NCBI GenBank assembly: GCA_036351115.1
Contig: JAZBOL010000097.1
Span: 29,184-93,183 of the forward strand
Reading direction: 5' to 3'
Length of the DNA stretch: 64,000 bases
Source of the DNA: Marinihelvus sp036351115
GTDB lineage: Bacteria > Pseudomonadota > Gammaproteobacteria > Xanthomonadales > SZUA-36
Notes under the pieces: model-generated
Seen by the model: only the letters and a program-made list of their open reading frames with translations
What the model was told of the DNA's origin: nothing
The model's database searches: none
Shown: positions 36,890-45,755 of the stretch, one piece after another
Layout: the number at the start of each line of letters is the position of its first letter
Numbering within the stretch: position 1 is the stretch's first letter
Translations under genes and position numbers: made by a program

Positions 36890-38254
36890 TTGGCCGGCAA
36901 CCCATCCAGCACCCCGGTCGAGGACCGGAACGCGCTCATCGAATACCTCGCCTCGGGCTGCAAACCGCCGGAGCAGTGGCGCCTGGGCACGGAGCACGAG
37001 AAATTCGGTTTTACCACCGATGACCTTCGCCCCCTGCCCTACGAGGGTCCGCGGGGCATCAACGCGGTCCTCGGCGGTCTCGCCAGCCAGTTCGACTGGC
37101 GTCCCCAGTTCGAGGGGGAGCACCTGATCGCCCTCCTCGACGACACCGGGGCTTCCATCACGCTGGAGCCCGGCGGCCAGCTCGAGCTGAGCGGCGCACT
37201 GCTCGACGACCTGCATGCCACCTGCCGGGAAGTGAACACCCATCTCACCCAGGTCAAAGCCGTGAGCGATCCGCTGGGCATTGCCTTTCTCGGCATGGGT
37301 TTCCAGCCCAAGTGGCCGCGCGAAGACATGCACTGGATGCCGAAGGACCGCTACCGGATCATGCGCGCCTACATGCCCACCGTGGGCAGCCTCGGCCTGG
37401 ACATGATGTCCCGGACCTGCACGGTCCAGGTCAACCTCGACTTTGCCTCTGAGGACGACATGGTGCTGAAGTTCCGCACCTCCCTGGCGCTGCAGCCCGT
37501 CGCCACGGCGCTGTTCGCCAACTCGCCGTTCCTCAACGGCCGCCCGTCGGGATTCCTCAGCTACCGCTCCCACGTCTGGGAGGACACGGACCCGGACCGG
37601 ACGGGCATGCTGCCGTGGGTCTTCGAAGGCGACATGGGCTTTGAACGTTACGTGGACTACATGCTGGACGTGCCCATGTACTTCGTTTACCGGGAAGGCA
37701 AGTACCTGGATGCCTCGGGCCAGTCCTTCCGGGATTTCCTCGACGGGCGGCTACCCGCCCTGCCCGGGGAGAAGCCCACCTACAAGGACTGGGAAGACCA
37801 CCTCACCACGGCGTTTCCCGAGGTGCGGCTCAAGCGGTTCCTCGAGATGCGCGGCGCGGACGGTGGGCCCTGGCGACGCCTGTGCGCCCTGCCCGCATTC
37901 TGGGCCGGCCTGCTGTATCACCGGCCCTCCCTGGAAGCGGCCTGGGACCTGGCCGCGACCTGGAGCCTGGAAGAACGTCAGCAGCTCCGGCGCGACGCGG
38001 CCCGGCTGGGCTTGCGGGCCATCATCCGTGGCCGAACCCTCCAGGAGCTTGCGCAGGAACTGCTCGACCTCGCCCACGAAGGACTGAATGCCCGGAACCG
38101 GCTCGACTCGGCGGGGGATAACGAAACCGGTTTCCTTACACCGCTGCTGGAAACGGCCGAGTCGGGACAGACGCCGGCCGATCGCAAGCTCGCCCTGTTC
38201 AATACGGAGTGGGGGGGCGTGGTCGACCCGGTCTTCAGGCAGTTCGCTTACTGA
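36890..38254 (+). CDS. gshA: Glutamate-cysteine ligase (plant/alphaproteobacterial type)
   Basis: About 454 aa from a TTG at 36890 with GCAGGAG eight bases before it; the ATG at 36806 would sit across the divergent opp start and adds non-homologous residues. WRLGTEHEKFGF and DDTGASITLEPGGQLELSG near the N-terminus, MPKDRYRIMRAYMP and MSRTCTVQVNLDF in the middle are GCS2-family signatures. First step of glutathione synthesis: glutamate plus cysteine plus ATP to gamma-glutamylcysteine. gshB is not in the window. Confidence 0.93.
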   Translation: MAGNPSSTPVEDRNALIEYLASGCKPPEQWRLGTEHEKFGFTTDDLRPLPYEGPRGINAVLGGLASQFDWRPQFEGEHLIALLDDTGASITLEPGGQLELSGALLDDLHATCREVNTHLTQVKAVSDPLGIAFLGMGFQPKWPREDMHWMPKDRYRIMRAYMPTVGSLGLDMMSRTCTVQVNLDFASEDDMVLKFRTSLALQPVATALFANSPFLNGRPSGFLSYRSHVWEDTDPDRTGMLPWVFEGDMGFERYVDYMLDVPMYFVYREGKYLDASGQSFRDFLDGRLPALPGEKPTYKDWEDHLTTAFPEVRLKRFLEMRGADGGPWRRLCALPAFWAGLLYHRPSLEAAWDLAATWSLEERQQLRRDAARLGLRAIIRGRTLQELAQELLDLAHEGLNARNRLDSAGDNETGFLTPLLETAESGQTPADRKLALFNTEWGGVVDPVFRQFAY

Positions 38255-38290
38255 CGGCCGGGCGCCGACACGCGCGAGGAGCGCGGTCCC

Positions 38291-38671
38291 CTACTCCACT
38301 TTCCAGATGACGTAGTGCCACTCGTCCGGGTTGGTCGAGCTGTGGTCGTAACCGAGGTAGTAGGTTTTGCCGGCTTCGAAATCGGCTTCCAGGGGCGGAG
38401 TGTTGACCGGTTCCCTGCGCCGGGGCGCCCGGCAATAGCTCGTATCGAGGGCAACCGTTCCCGCCAGGGTGTACCGGCCCGGCTCGAGATCGAAGCCCTG
38501 CGGCGACACGAATTTTTCCCGGCCGTTGATCTGGCGGACAGCGACGCGGGAAATGCACTCGGCGGGTTTGTTGACCTGGGTGACGATCCTGGCCATGTCT
38601 TCGGGGCCGGCGACGGCGCCCTGGGATGCAAACGTCAGGAAGGCGGCCAGGCTCAGGCGCTTGATGCTCAT
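38291..38671 (-). CDS. Small secreted protein, unknown function
   Basis: 126 aa from the ATG at 38671 (GAGGAA eight bases before). Signal peptide MSIKRLSLAAFLTFASQGAVA, then a mature domain with two Cys (AECISR, TSYCRAP), LEPGRYTLAGTVAL and KTYYLGYDHSS, suggesting a small beta sandwich. I recognise no named family. The in-frame sequence upstream of 38671 has no signal and no site. It is convergent with gshA and sits 148 bases beyond algC on the same strand. Confidence 0.75.
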   Translation of the reverse strand: MSIKRLSLAAFLTFASQGAVAGPEDMARIVTQVNKPAECISRVAVRQINGREKFVSPQGFDLEPGRYTLAGTVALDTSYCRAPRRREPVNTPPLEADFEAGKTYYLGYDHSSTNPDEWHYVIWKVE

Positions 38672-38819
38672 GGTGGGTTCCTCGTTGTTCTGTACCCGGG
38701 GCGCCTGCAGCGCGTCCGGGTTGATTTTCGCCACCCTTGATGATGCCACGCCGCAACTGAACGGACGCTGAACCAGAGCGGCGGCGGCCCGGGGCCCCGA
38801 CCGCCGGGGTGTCACGCGC

Positions 38820-41597
38820 TCAGAAAGGCAACACCAGGTCTGGCTTCACGGCCAGCAGCTGGGCCCGGAAGGTTTCCTGGACGTTGTGGAGCGCCTCCTT
38901 CGAATCCGCGTCGAAACGCAGGACCAGGATCGGCGTCGTGTTCGAGGCCCGTACCAGTCCCCAGCCGTCGGCGAAATCAGCGCGCACGCCATCGATGATG
39001 TTGATGCGCGCACCCGGGAACCGGGCACGCTGCTTGAACGACTCGATGAAGGCGTGGTTCTCGCCCTCCTCCAGTTCGACCTTCAACTCCGGCGTGCTCA
39101 CGGAATTGGGCAGGGCGCTGAGCACCGCCTCGGGTGTGTCGGCGGCGGCGGCCAGAATCTCCAGCAGGCGGCAGGCGGAGTAGATACCACAATCGAAGCC
39201 GTACCAGCGGTCTTCGAAGAAAAAGTGTCCGCTCATCTCTCCCGCCAGCGGTGCACCGACTTCCTTCATGCGGTTTTTCATCAGTGAGTGGCCGGTCTTG
39301 TACATCTCGGGCACGCCGCCGGCCTCGCGGATGACCGTGTCCAGGTGCCCGGTGCACTTGACGTCGTAGATGATGGTGGAGCCGGGCTTGCGGGCCAGGA
39401 CCTCCCGGGCGTAAAGCATCATGATCCGGTCCGAAAACACGATGCTGCCGTCGGGAGTGACCACCCCGAGGCGATCCGCGTCACCATCGAAAGCCAGGCC
39501 GAGGTCGGCCTTGGTGACCTCGACGGATTCGATGAGATCCTCCAGGTTTTCAGGCTCGCTCGGGTCCGGGTGGTGGTTTGGAAAATCGCCGTCCACGTCG
39601 TCGAACAGCGGAACGACCTCGGCGCCGATTCCCTGCAGGACTTCCACGGCGCAGACCCCGCCGATGCCGTTGCCGCAGTCGGCAACCACCTTGAGGGGAC
39701 GCTTGAGCTGGATATCCCCGGTGATGCGCTTGATGTACGGCTGAATCGCGTCCTGCTCGCTGCGCTTTCCTTCGCCGTGTTCCAGCCGGTCGGTGCGGAT
39801 TCGCTCGAACAGGTCGAAAATGTCGTCGCCGGCCAGGGTGTGGCCACCCAGCATGATTTTGAAGCCGTTGTAGTCCGGTGGATTGTGCGATCCCGTGACC
39901 ATGACACCGGAGCCCTTGCCGAGTTCATGGGCGGCGAAGTACAGGACACCGGTGGGCACGGCGCCAATGTCGATAACGTCACACCCCACGGCCTGCATAC
40001 CTTCGATGAGGCCTTCCACGAGCTCCGGGCCGGAGTGGCGGCCGTCACGACCGATGGCCACCGGCGTGGCCAGGCGGTTGACGGCCTCGCTGCCGATGGC
40101 CTGCCCGATCTGGTAGGCGACGCCCCGGTCGAGCGTTTTTCCGACGATGCCCCGAATGTCATAGGCGCGGAAAATCTCGCTTTTCAGCTCCACGCCGCCG
40201 CTCGAGCCGGCAGGCGCCTCGGCCTTGTTCGACGCTTGAGCCGCTGCCGGCGGGGACGCTGTCCCGGTGGCCGGCTTCACGGCTTCCTCCGACGGGGTGT
40301 CGCTTGCCGGCTCAGCCGGCCCGGGCGTGCTCGACGAGAACACCGGGCTGAGGTCGAGCTCCTCATCGGCTGCAGGCTGGGAAATGCGCCCGACCAGCGG
40401 CGGACCACTGGCCGAAAGACCGGGAGGGCCGATTCGATCGTCGTCTGGGCCCGGCCCGGCTTTCGGAGGAGTTTCCGGCTTTTTCTTCGGCCTGAGCGAG
40501 GGAATCTCCTCCGGTTCCTGCCCTCGCTCCGGTTTCGGCTCCGGCTCCGGCCTGGTCCGCGCTTCGAGCCGAGGCCTGGATTCCGGGACAGCTTTCGTCT
40601 CTGGCCGCGTGGGCGCCGGGGCGGCGGCTCCCTCGGCGCTGTCCTGTCCACGCAGCACCGCGCTGAGCTGGGCGTCCTTCAGGGTCGGGGGCAGCGTATC
40701 GGGGGACAGCTGTCCGTCCTGCAGGGTCGCGAAGTGCTCCGGCATGGTCTCGGCGGCTTTCACCTGCTTGCGCAGCTGGAGATGGCGGGCGAGCCCAAGG
40801 AGCAACAGCAGCGCCCCAAGCGCGAGCAGCACGGATTGTTCGCGCGGACCGATCAACCCGCTCCCCTGGACATTGGGATACACGATCTGCAGCAGCGAGT
40901 CCTGAACCGGCAGGCGCTGTGCGGCGAACCCGGCAGGAATGCCGGAACCGACCTCGCGAAGCTTGAAGGGCGCGTTGGCCCCGGTTCGGTGCTCGAGGGC
41001 GATATACCCGGCGGCGGGTTCAGGCACGTTGAACAGGTTCAGCAGGTAGCTGGGGTCGAGGTAAACGAGCACGAAACCCTGTTCCTGGACCGCGCGTCCG
41101 ATGGTCGAGGCCGCGGCGACATAGCTGAGGCCTCCATCCTGGATGACCTGGACAGGGGAAAGCTCATCCTCGTTGGCGGACGCCATCATGTCGAGCATGA
41201 TGAACCCGTTTTCGCCCATGTCGGCCAGGTCCATCATGAAGACGTCTTTCTCGTAGATATGAACGTCCGTCACCTCGGGAATGAGGCGCCGCATCTCGGT
41301 CAGTAGCTGGGTCGTACGGACGTCGCCACGCTGGACACCCTCGGCGAGGGACTGCACCGAATCGCTCCGGAGCATCTCCCGGATTTCCTGCGCCACCCGG
41401 TTCATCTGCGCGGACACCTGGCGCGCCTGCTGCTGGGCTGCCTCTGCCTGTGAGCGCCCGGTGCTCCCGCCGAACATGAACCAGGCGCCGACTGCCATGA
41501 TGATGGCGCCGGCGAGCAGATAGGGCCAGGGCGCCGAGAACGGACTGCTGGAAGGCGCCTTCGCGCCGGTAACGTCTGCGAGGGTTTTCCTGGCCAT
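38820..41597 (-). CDS. algC: Phosphomannomutase/phosphoglucomutase with membrane-anchored N-terminal region
   Basis: 925 aa. Residues 27-45 form a membrane helix, about 46-250 an extracytoplasmic region, a second helix follows (SVLLALGALLLLLGLA), then a Pro/Glu/Arg-rich linker (about 310-460). The C-terminal 460 residues are the mutase: IFRAYDIRGIVG, phosphoserine S570 in TGSHNPP, metal loop AFDGDADRLG, and sugar-binding GEMSGHFFFED. It interconverts mannose- or glucose-1-P and -6-P for polysaccharide and LPS. Pseudomonas algC loci carry a similar long form next to dut. Two bases separate it from dut. Confidence 0.93.
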   Translation of the reverse strand: MARKTLADVTGAKAPSSSPFSAPWPYLLAGAIIMAVGAWFMFGGSTGRSQAEAAQQQARQVSAQMNRVAQEIREMLRSDSVQSLAEGVQRGDVRTTQLLTEMRRLIPEVTDVHIYEKDVFMMDLADMGENGFIMLDMMASANEDELSPVQVIQDGGLSYVAAASTIGRAVQEQGFVLVYLDPSYLLNLFNVPEPAAGYIALEHRTGANAPFKLREVGSGIPAGFAAQRLPVQDSLLQIVYPNVQGSGLIGPREQSVLLALGALLLLLGLARHLQLRKQVKAAETMPEHFATLQDGQLSPDTLPPTLKDAQLSAVLRGQDSAEGAAAPAPTRPETKAVPESRPRLEARTRPEPEPKPERGQEPEEIPSLRPKKKPETPPKAGPGPDDDRIGPPGLSASGPPLVGRISQPAADEELDLSPVFSSSTPGPAEPASDTPSEEAVKPATGTASPPAAAQASNKAEAPAGSSGGVELKSEIFRAYDIRGIVGKTLDRGVAYQIGQAIGSEAVNRLATPVAIGRDGRHSGPELVEGLIEGMQAVGCDVIDIGAVPTGVLYFAAHELGKGSGVMVTGSHNPPDYNGFKIMLGGHTLAGDDIFDLFERIRTDRLEHGEGKRSEQDAIQPYIKRITGDIQLKRPLKVVADCGNGIGGVCAVEVLQGIGAEVVPLFDDVDGDFPNHHPDPSEPENLEDLIESVEVTKADLGLAFDGDADRLGVVTPDGSIVFSDRIMMLYAREVLARKPGSTIIYDVKCTGHLDTVIREAGGVPEMYKTGHSLMKNRMKEVGAPLAGEMSGHFFFEDRWYGFDCGIYSACRLLEILAAAADTPEAVLSALPNSVSTPELKVELEEGENHAFIESFKQRARFPGARINIIDGVRADFADGWGLVRASNTTPILVLRFDADSKEALHNVQETFRAQLLAVKPDLVLPF

Positions 41598-41599
41598 GC

Positions 41600-42073
41600 T
41601 CAGGCAGCTCCCGTGTGTCCAAAACCGCCTTCGCCACGCCGCGTCGCGTCGAATTCCTCGACCACTTCCCAGGCCGCCTGAACGACGGGCACGAAGACCA
41701 GCTGGGCGATGCGGTCTCCCGGCTCGATGCGAAACACGTCCTGGGAGCGGTTCCAGCAGGAAACATAGACCTGGCCCTGGTAGTCGCTGTCGATGAGACC
41801 GACGAGGTTGCCGAGCACAATCCCGTGCTTGTGACCGAGGCCCGACCGCGGAAGGATCACCGCGGCCAGCGCGGGATCCGCCAGATGCATGGCGAAGCCC
41901 GTGGGAATGAGTTCCGTCTGACCGGGAGCGATGTCGAGGGAACCCTCGACCATGGCGCGGAGGTCCATGCCCGCGGAACCGTCCGTCGCGTAGTGTGGCA
42001 GGGGGAATTGCTCGCCGAGACGCGCGTCGAGCACGCGCAGTTGTACCGGCGGTTTCTCGAAACTACTCGCCAT
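41600..42073 (-). CDS. dut: Deoxyuridine triphosphatase
   Basis: 157 aa with the five trimeric dUTPase motifs: AGMDLRA, PRSGLGHKHGIVLGNLVGLIDSDYQG (split over motifs 2-3), GDRIAQLVF and the C-terminal RGEGGFGHTG arm. It hydrolyses dUTP to dUMP. First gene of dut-algC, divergent from radC with 210 bases between. Confidence 0.96.
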   Translation of the reverse strand: MASSFEKPPVQLRVLDARLGEQFPLPHYATDGSAGMDLRAMVEGSLDIAPGQTELIPTGFAMHLADPALAAVILPRSGLGHKHGIVLGNLVGLIDSDYQGQVYVSCWNRSQDVFRIEPGDRIAQLVFVPVVQAAWEVVEEFDATRRGEGGFGHTGAA

Positions 42074-42283
42074 GACTCCCCCGCGTTGATGAATGAATCA
42101 ACACCTCTATGTTCCCTTCCCTAGGCGCGTTACGTCGATCGACAAACAAACGCGGCCGCTCTCCCTGTTCGGGCTACTGTACAAAAGCCGGTATCCGATT
42201 ACATCCCTTTTTGGCGATTACCGACAGTCCTTGCACCTCGTGCGCTCTGGAACCGGTGAGCGGGCGCGGGGGAAACTGACGCC

Positions 42284-42952
42284 ATGGCGACACTCATCCC
42301 AGGCGAACCCCGCTCCGCGAACCTGCCCTCCGCTGCGACTGGCCACCCGGGAGACGCGGAGTTGCTCGCGCCCATCCTGGCCACCGGCATGGATCCCGAA
42401 ACCGCGCAGGCCACGGCCTGCCAGAGCCTGCGGCGCGCCGGCAATCTGCGCGCCCTGCTGGCGGAAGACCCGGAACACCTCGCCACCTGGCCCGGCTGGG
42501 ACCGGCGGCTCGCTCGTGCGCTTGCCGCGATTCTGCCCCTGGCGCGCCGCCAGTTCGAGCAGGAACTGCTTCGTGGCGAGGCGCTTACCAGCCCGGCAGA
42601 CGCCGTACACTTCCTGCGCGCCCGGCTGCGCGATCGCCGGCGCGAGGTCTTTTGCGGGCTGTTCCTGGACACACGCCATCGCGTCGTACACTGGGAGGAG
42701 CTGTTTCTCGGCTCCATCGACGGCGCCTGCGTCTATCCCCGGGTCGTCGCGGAGAAAGCCCTGCTGCTGGGCGCCGCGGCGGTTATCGTCGCCCACAACC
42801 ACCCTTCCGGCGTGTGCGAACCGAGCCTGGCGGACCAGGCGATTACGCGACGCCTGAAGGACGCCCTCGCGCTGCTGGAAATCCGGTTGCTGGATCACTT
42901 CGTGGTTGGCGAGGGCGCACCCGTCTCCCTGGCATCCCGCGGCATGCTCTGA
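42284..42952 (+). CDS. radC: RadC family JAB1/MPN-domain protein
   Basis: 222 aa: an N-terminal helix-hairpin-helix-like region (LLAPILATGMD to LARALAAILPLAR) and a C-terminal JAMM domain with VAHNHPSG (H171, H173), then EPSLADQAITRRLKDALALLEIRLLDHFVVGEG. GGGGGAAAC precedes the ATG. Function of RadC is unsettled; it is not a confirmed DNA repair protein. The usual neighbour coaBC is not here. Confidence 0.93.
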   Translation: MATLIPGEPRSANLPSAATGHPGDAELLAPILATGMDPETAQATACQSLRRAGNLRALLAEDPEHLATWPGWDRRLARALAAILPLARRQFEQELLRGEALTSPADAVHFLRARLRDRRREVFCGLFLDTRHRVVHWEELFLGSIDGACVYPRVVAEKALLLGAAAVIVAHNHPSGVCEPSLADQAITRRLKDALALLEIRLLDHFVVGEGAPVSLASRGML

Positions 42953-42989
42953 ATGGCGTGACAAGGCCCCGGAAAAGACACCGGAACCC

Positions 42990-43018
42990 TTGCGTCACCG
43001 GCAAAAATTGGGTATAAA
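42990..43018 (+). promoter_or_regulatory. Promoter of rpmB-rpmG
   Basis: TTGCGT and TATAAA are separated by exactly 17 bases, 38 bases before the rpmB ATG. The -10 box matches five of six; the -35 keeps only TTG. Predicted from sequence. Confidence 0.6.
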
Positions 43019-43055
43019 GTGCGGCTCTTTTGCGCCAGTAGTACGGGAAAGCCCC

Positions 43056-43292
43056 ATGTCCAGAATCTGTCAGGTCACCGGCAAGCGACCGATGACCGGA
43101 AACAACGTGTCCCACTCCAACCGGAAGACGAAGCGTCGTTTTCTGCCCAACCTCCACACCCACCGTTTCTGGGTGGAGAGCGAAAACCGTTGGGTCAAGC
43201 TTCGTGTGTCCACCAAGGGTCTGCGGATCATCGACAAGAGAGGCATCGACGCCGTTCTGACCGATCTCCGTGCCCGCGGCGAAAGCGTCTAA
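43056..43292 (+). CDS. rpmB: 50S ribosomal protein L28
   Basis: 78 aa, MSRICQVTGKRPMTGNNVSHS at the start, RRFLPNLHTHRFWVES in the middle: standard L28. GGGAAAG precedes the ATG at 43056; the longer open frame upstream is not used. It carries the usual VTGK start without zinc Cys pairs beyond C5. Confidence 0.97.
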   Translation: MSRICQVTGKRPMTGNNVSHSNRKTKRRFLPNLHTHRFWVESENRWVKLRVSTKGLRIIDKRGIDAVLTDLRARGESV

Positions 43293-43307
43293 CCGGGAGT
43301 CATCGCA

Positions 43308-43475
43308 ATGGCCAAGTCAAACCGCGAAAAAATCCGCCTGGTGTCCACCGCGGACACAGGTCACTTCTACACCACGGACAAGAACAAGAAGAACATGCCG
43401 GGCAAGATGGAGATCAAGAAGTACGATCCCGTCGTCCGCAAGCACGTGATCTACAAGGAAGCCAAGATCAAGTAA
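43308..43475 (+). CDS. rpmG: 50S ribosomal protein L33
   Basis: 55 aa, starting MAKSNREKIRLVSTADTGHF and ending KKYDPVVRKHVIYKEAKIK. It is the zinc-free (C-minus) form: no CxxC pairs. GGGAG precedes the ATG; 15 bases after rpmB. Too short for many ORF lists. Confidence 0.96.
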   Translation: MAKSNREKIRLVSTADTGHFYTTDKNKKNMPGKMEIKKYDPVVRKHVIYKEAKIK

Positions 43476-43560
43476 GCGCCGCACCACCGCGTCAGCCACT
43501 GCGGCGTGACGCCTGGCGCCCTGGATCCGGATCGGTTCTACCGGTCTCGCCTCCCGGAAA

Positions 43561-43586
43561 AGCCCGCCTTCACGGCGGGTTTTTTT
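43561..43586 (+). terminator. Rho-independent terminator after rpmG
   Basis: Stem cccgcc/ggcggg with a 5-base loop (ttcac) and seven T. It lies 85 bases past the rpmG stop. Nothing else coding is seen between 43476 and 43698. Confidence 0.88.
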
Positions 43587-43698
43587 GTGCCGGCAGCCTT
43601 GGGATCGGGGCGGTTGCCCGGGCTCGGCATCGGGGTTGCTGGCCTTTGCCTGGGTGCCCACCTCCCGGCGAACCCGGAGGATGAGGGGCCCGGGGCCC

Positions 43699-45696
43699 TT
43701 ACCCGCGCCCCCGAGTGAGCACCAGGTTCCCCCAACGATCCAGTGCATAGGCCCAGCCGGGAGCGATCCAGGCCGTGGCGGCCCTGGCGACGATGATGCA
43801 CGGCCCCAGACCCTCGTCACCGGGCGCCAGGGCGGCACGGTCGATGACGGGGACCTCCCGGTTGAGGTCGGGAACCCAGGAGGGAGCGGGCGCCGAATGT
43901 CGGTCCGTGGCGGTAGCGGTCACCGGCTCGAGTTCCTGGCGAGGCGCCGGGGCGCGGGCGGAGAGGCGCAGGTTCACCAGTTCCACGGGACGGTCGAGCC
44001 GGTGTCCGCTGGACGCCTCGAACGCCTCGTGAAAAGCGCCGTCCACGCCTTCGAGGCGATCGTCCAGGACCAGCGTGGCGTTCTGGCCCAGGTATCTCAG
44101 CTCCAGTTGCCGGTGAAAGCGGAGCTTGTCCGGATCGATTCCTTCGTCAGCCAGGGCTTCGCGCGCCTTCTGCTCCAGGTCGCCAAAATGCCGGTCAATC
44201 TCGTCGCGATCCTGATCAGCCCAGGGGGCCAGCACGGCGTGGGACAGGTCGCGGCCGGGTTCCGAGGCCAGCATGCCATGGGCAGAAAGCACGCCGGCCA
44301 GGGCCGGCAGAAGAATGGATCGCATCCCCAGGAGGTCAGCCAGCTCGCAGGCATGGAGTCCACCGGCGCCACCGAAGCAGAGGAGCGTATCTTCTCGCGG
44401 GTCCTGGCCGCGCTCCACGGAGATGACCCGAAGCGCACGCGCCATGTGTTCGTTGGCGAGTCGAAGCACGCCCTGCGCCGCCTCTGTCCGGTCACAGCCA
44501 AGCTCTGAGGCGAGGCGATCCATGGCCGCCCGGGCTGCCGGCAGGTCCAGGGGAAGGGTTCCGCCGAGCCGCGTGTCCGGCGGGATCCGGCCCAGCACGA
44601 GGTTCGCATCGGTCACCGTTACCGCCTCGCCACCCTGGCCATAGCAAGCGGGTCCCGGATCGGCCCCTGCCGACTCGGGGCCGACCAGCAGCATGCCGCC
44701 CGCATCGACCCGGGCGACGGATCCGCCGCCGGCGCCGATGGTGTGAATGTCCACGGTGGGAATCGAAAGCGGCCATCCGGCGATGCTTGAGGACTGCGTC
44801 AGGGGGATTCCCCCATCGAGCAGGGCCACGTCCGTTGACGTTCCCCCCATGTCGAGGGTCAGCAGCCGTGGCCGCCCGGTGACCTCGCCGATGAGTCGGC
44901 CCGCGGCGATACCGCCGGCCGGGCCGGAGAGCAGCAGCCTCACGGCGCCCGCCGCCGCCTGGCCGGCGGAGACCGTGGTGCCGGAACTCTGCATCACGGA
45001 AATTCGTGCCTTCGGCAACCCGGCTTCGAGGCGCTCCAGGTAGCGGCCGATGATCGGTCCCACGGACGCGTTGAGCCACGTGGCCATGCCCCGCTCGAAC
45101 TCGCGAATCTCGGGCAGCACGTCGCTGGAGAGACTCACGAACCATTCGGCGTCCAGCCGTTCCGCGACGCGCCGCTCTTCTTCCGGGCACAGGAAGGAAA
45201 AAAGCAGGTTGACGGCGACCGCCGTCGCGCCACTGGCGCGGATCGCTTCAACGAGCTGATCGAGTTCTCCATCCGTGGCCCGGGCGAGCAACCGGCCCTC
45301 GGCGGAGCTGCGGGTGGATACCTCGAAGCAAAGCTCTGGCGGCACCGGCGGTGGCTCCAGTGGCTGCGCCAGGGCATAGACCTCCCGGCGATTCTGCCGC
45401 GCCAGGGTGAGCACGTCCGCAAACCCGGCACTGGTGACGTAGGCCACGCGCACACCCTTGCCCTCGAGCACGGCGTTGGTGCCGACGGTGGTGCCATGGA
45501 TGACCTGCACCGGCACCTCGTCCAGGCCAAGCCGCCGCATGCCTTCGACGATGGCGCGGGAGGGGTCGTCCGGCGTGGAGAGCACTTTCTCGTGGCTCAG
45601 GCTTCCGTCGCGCCACGCGACGAGATCCGTGAAGGTGCCGCCCGTGTCCACACCCACGAGCACGCGGGAAGGCGTCGCCTGTTCCCCGTTGGTCAT
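43699..45696 (-). CDS. Hydantoinase/oxoprolinase HyuA-family protein
   Basis: 665 aa. N-terminal hydantoinase_A domain (VGVDTGGTFTDLV, HGTTVGTNAVLEGKG), then the ATPase-like hydantoinase domain (LLTLDMGGTSTDVALL, IHTIGAGGGSVARVDAGG, GPESAGADPGPACYG, LCFGGAGGLHACELA) and a short C-terminal domain. Family members hydrolyse 5-oxoproline, hydantoins or, as acetone/acetophenone carboxylase subunits, activate ketones. HyuB is normally adjacent or fused, and none is here. GGAG precedes the ATG at 45696. Divergent from mutM. Confidence 0.88.
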   Translation of the reverse strand: MTNGEQATPSRVLVGVDTGGTFTDLVAWRDGSLSHEKVLSTPDDPSRAIVEGMRRLGLDEVPVQVIHGTTVGTNAVLEGKGVRVAYVTSAGFADVLTLARQNRREVYALAQPLEPPPVPPELCFEVSTRSSAEGRLLARATDGELDQLVEAIRASGATAVAVNLLFSFLCPEEERRVAERLDAEWFVSLSSDVLPEIREFERGMATWLNASVGPIIGRYLERLEAGLPKARISVMQSSGTTVSAGQAAAGAVRLLLSGPAGGIAAGRLIGEVTGRPRLLTLDMGGTSTDVALLDGGIPLTQSSSIAGWPLSIPTVDIHTIGAGGGSVARVDAGGMLLVGPESAGADPGPACYGQGGEAVTVTDANLVLGRIPPDTRLGGTLPLDLPAARAAMDRLASELGCDRTEAAQGVLRLANEHMARALRVISVERGQDPREDTLLCFGGAGGLHACELADLLGMRSILLPALAGVLSAHGMLASEPGRDLSHAVLAPWADQDRDEIDRHFGDLEQKAREALADEGIDPDKLRFHRQLELRYLGQNATLVLDDRLEGVDGAFHEAFEASSGHRLDRPVELVNLRLSARAPAPRQELEPVTATATDRHSAPAPSWVPDLNREVPVIDRAALAPGDEGLGPCIIVARAATAWIAPGWAYALDRWGNLVLTRGRG

Positions 45697-45755
45697 GCTC
45701 GCGCTCCATTCATGTTCGCGCCTATGGTAGCGTTCAGCGCCGGAGGAAACAGCCC

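Noticed and set aside
42171..42200. A possible LexA box near ctactgtacaaaag upstream of radC
   Set aside because: CTGT is not followed by ACAG at the required spacing.
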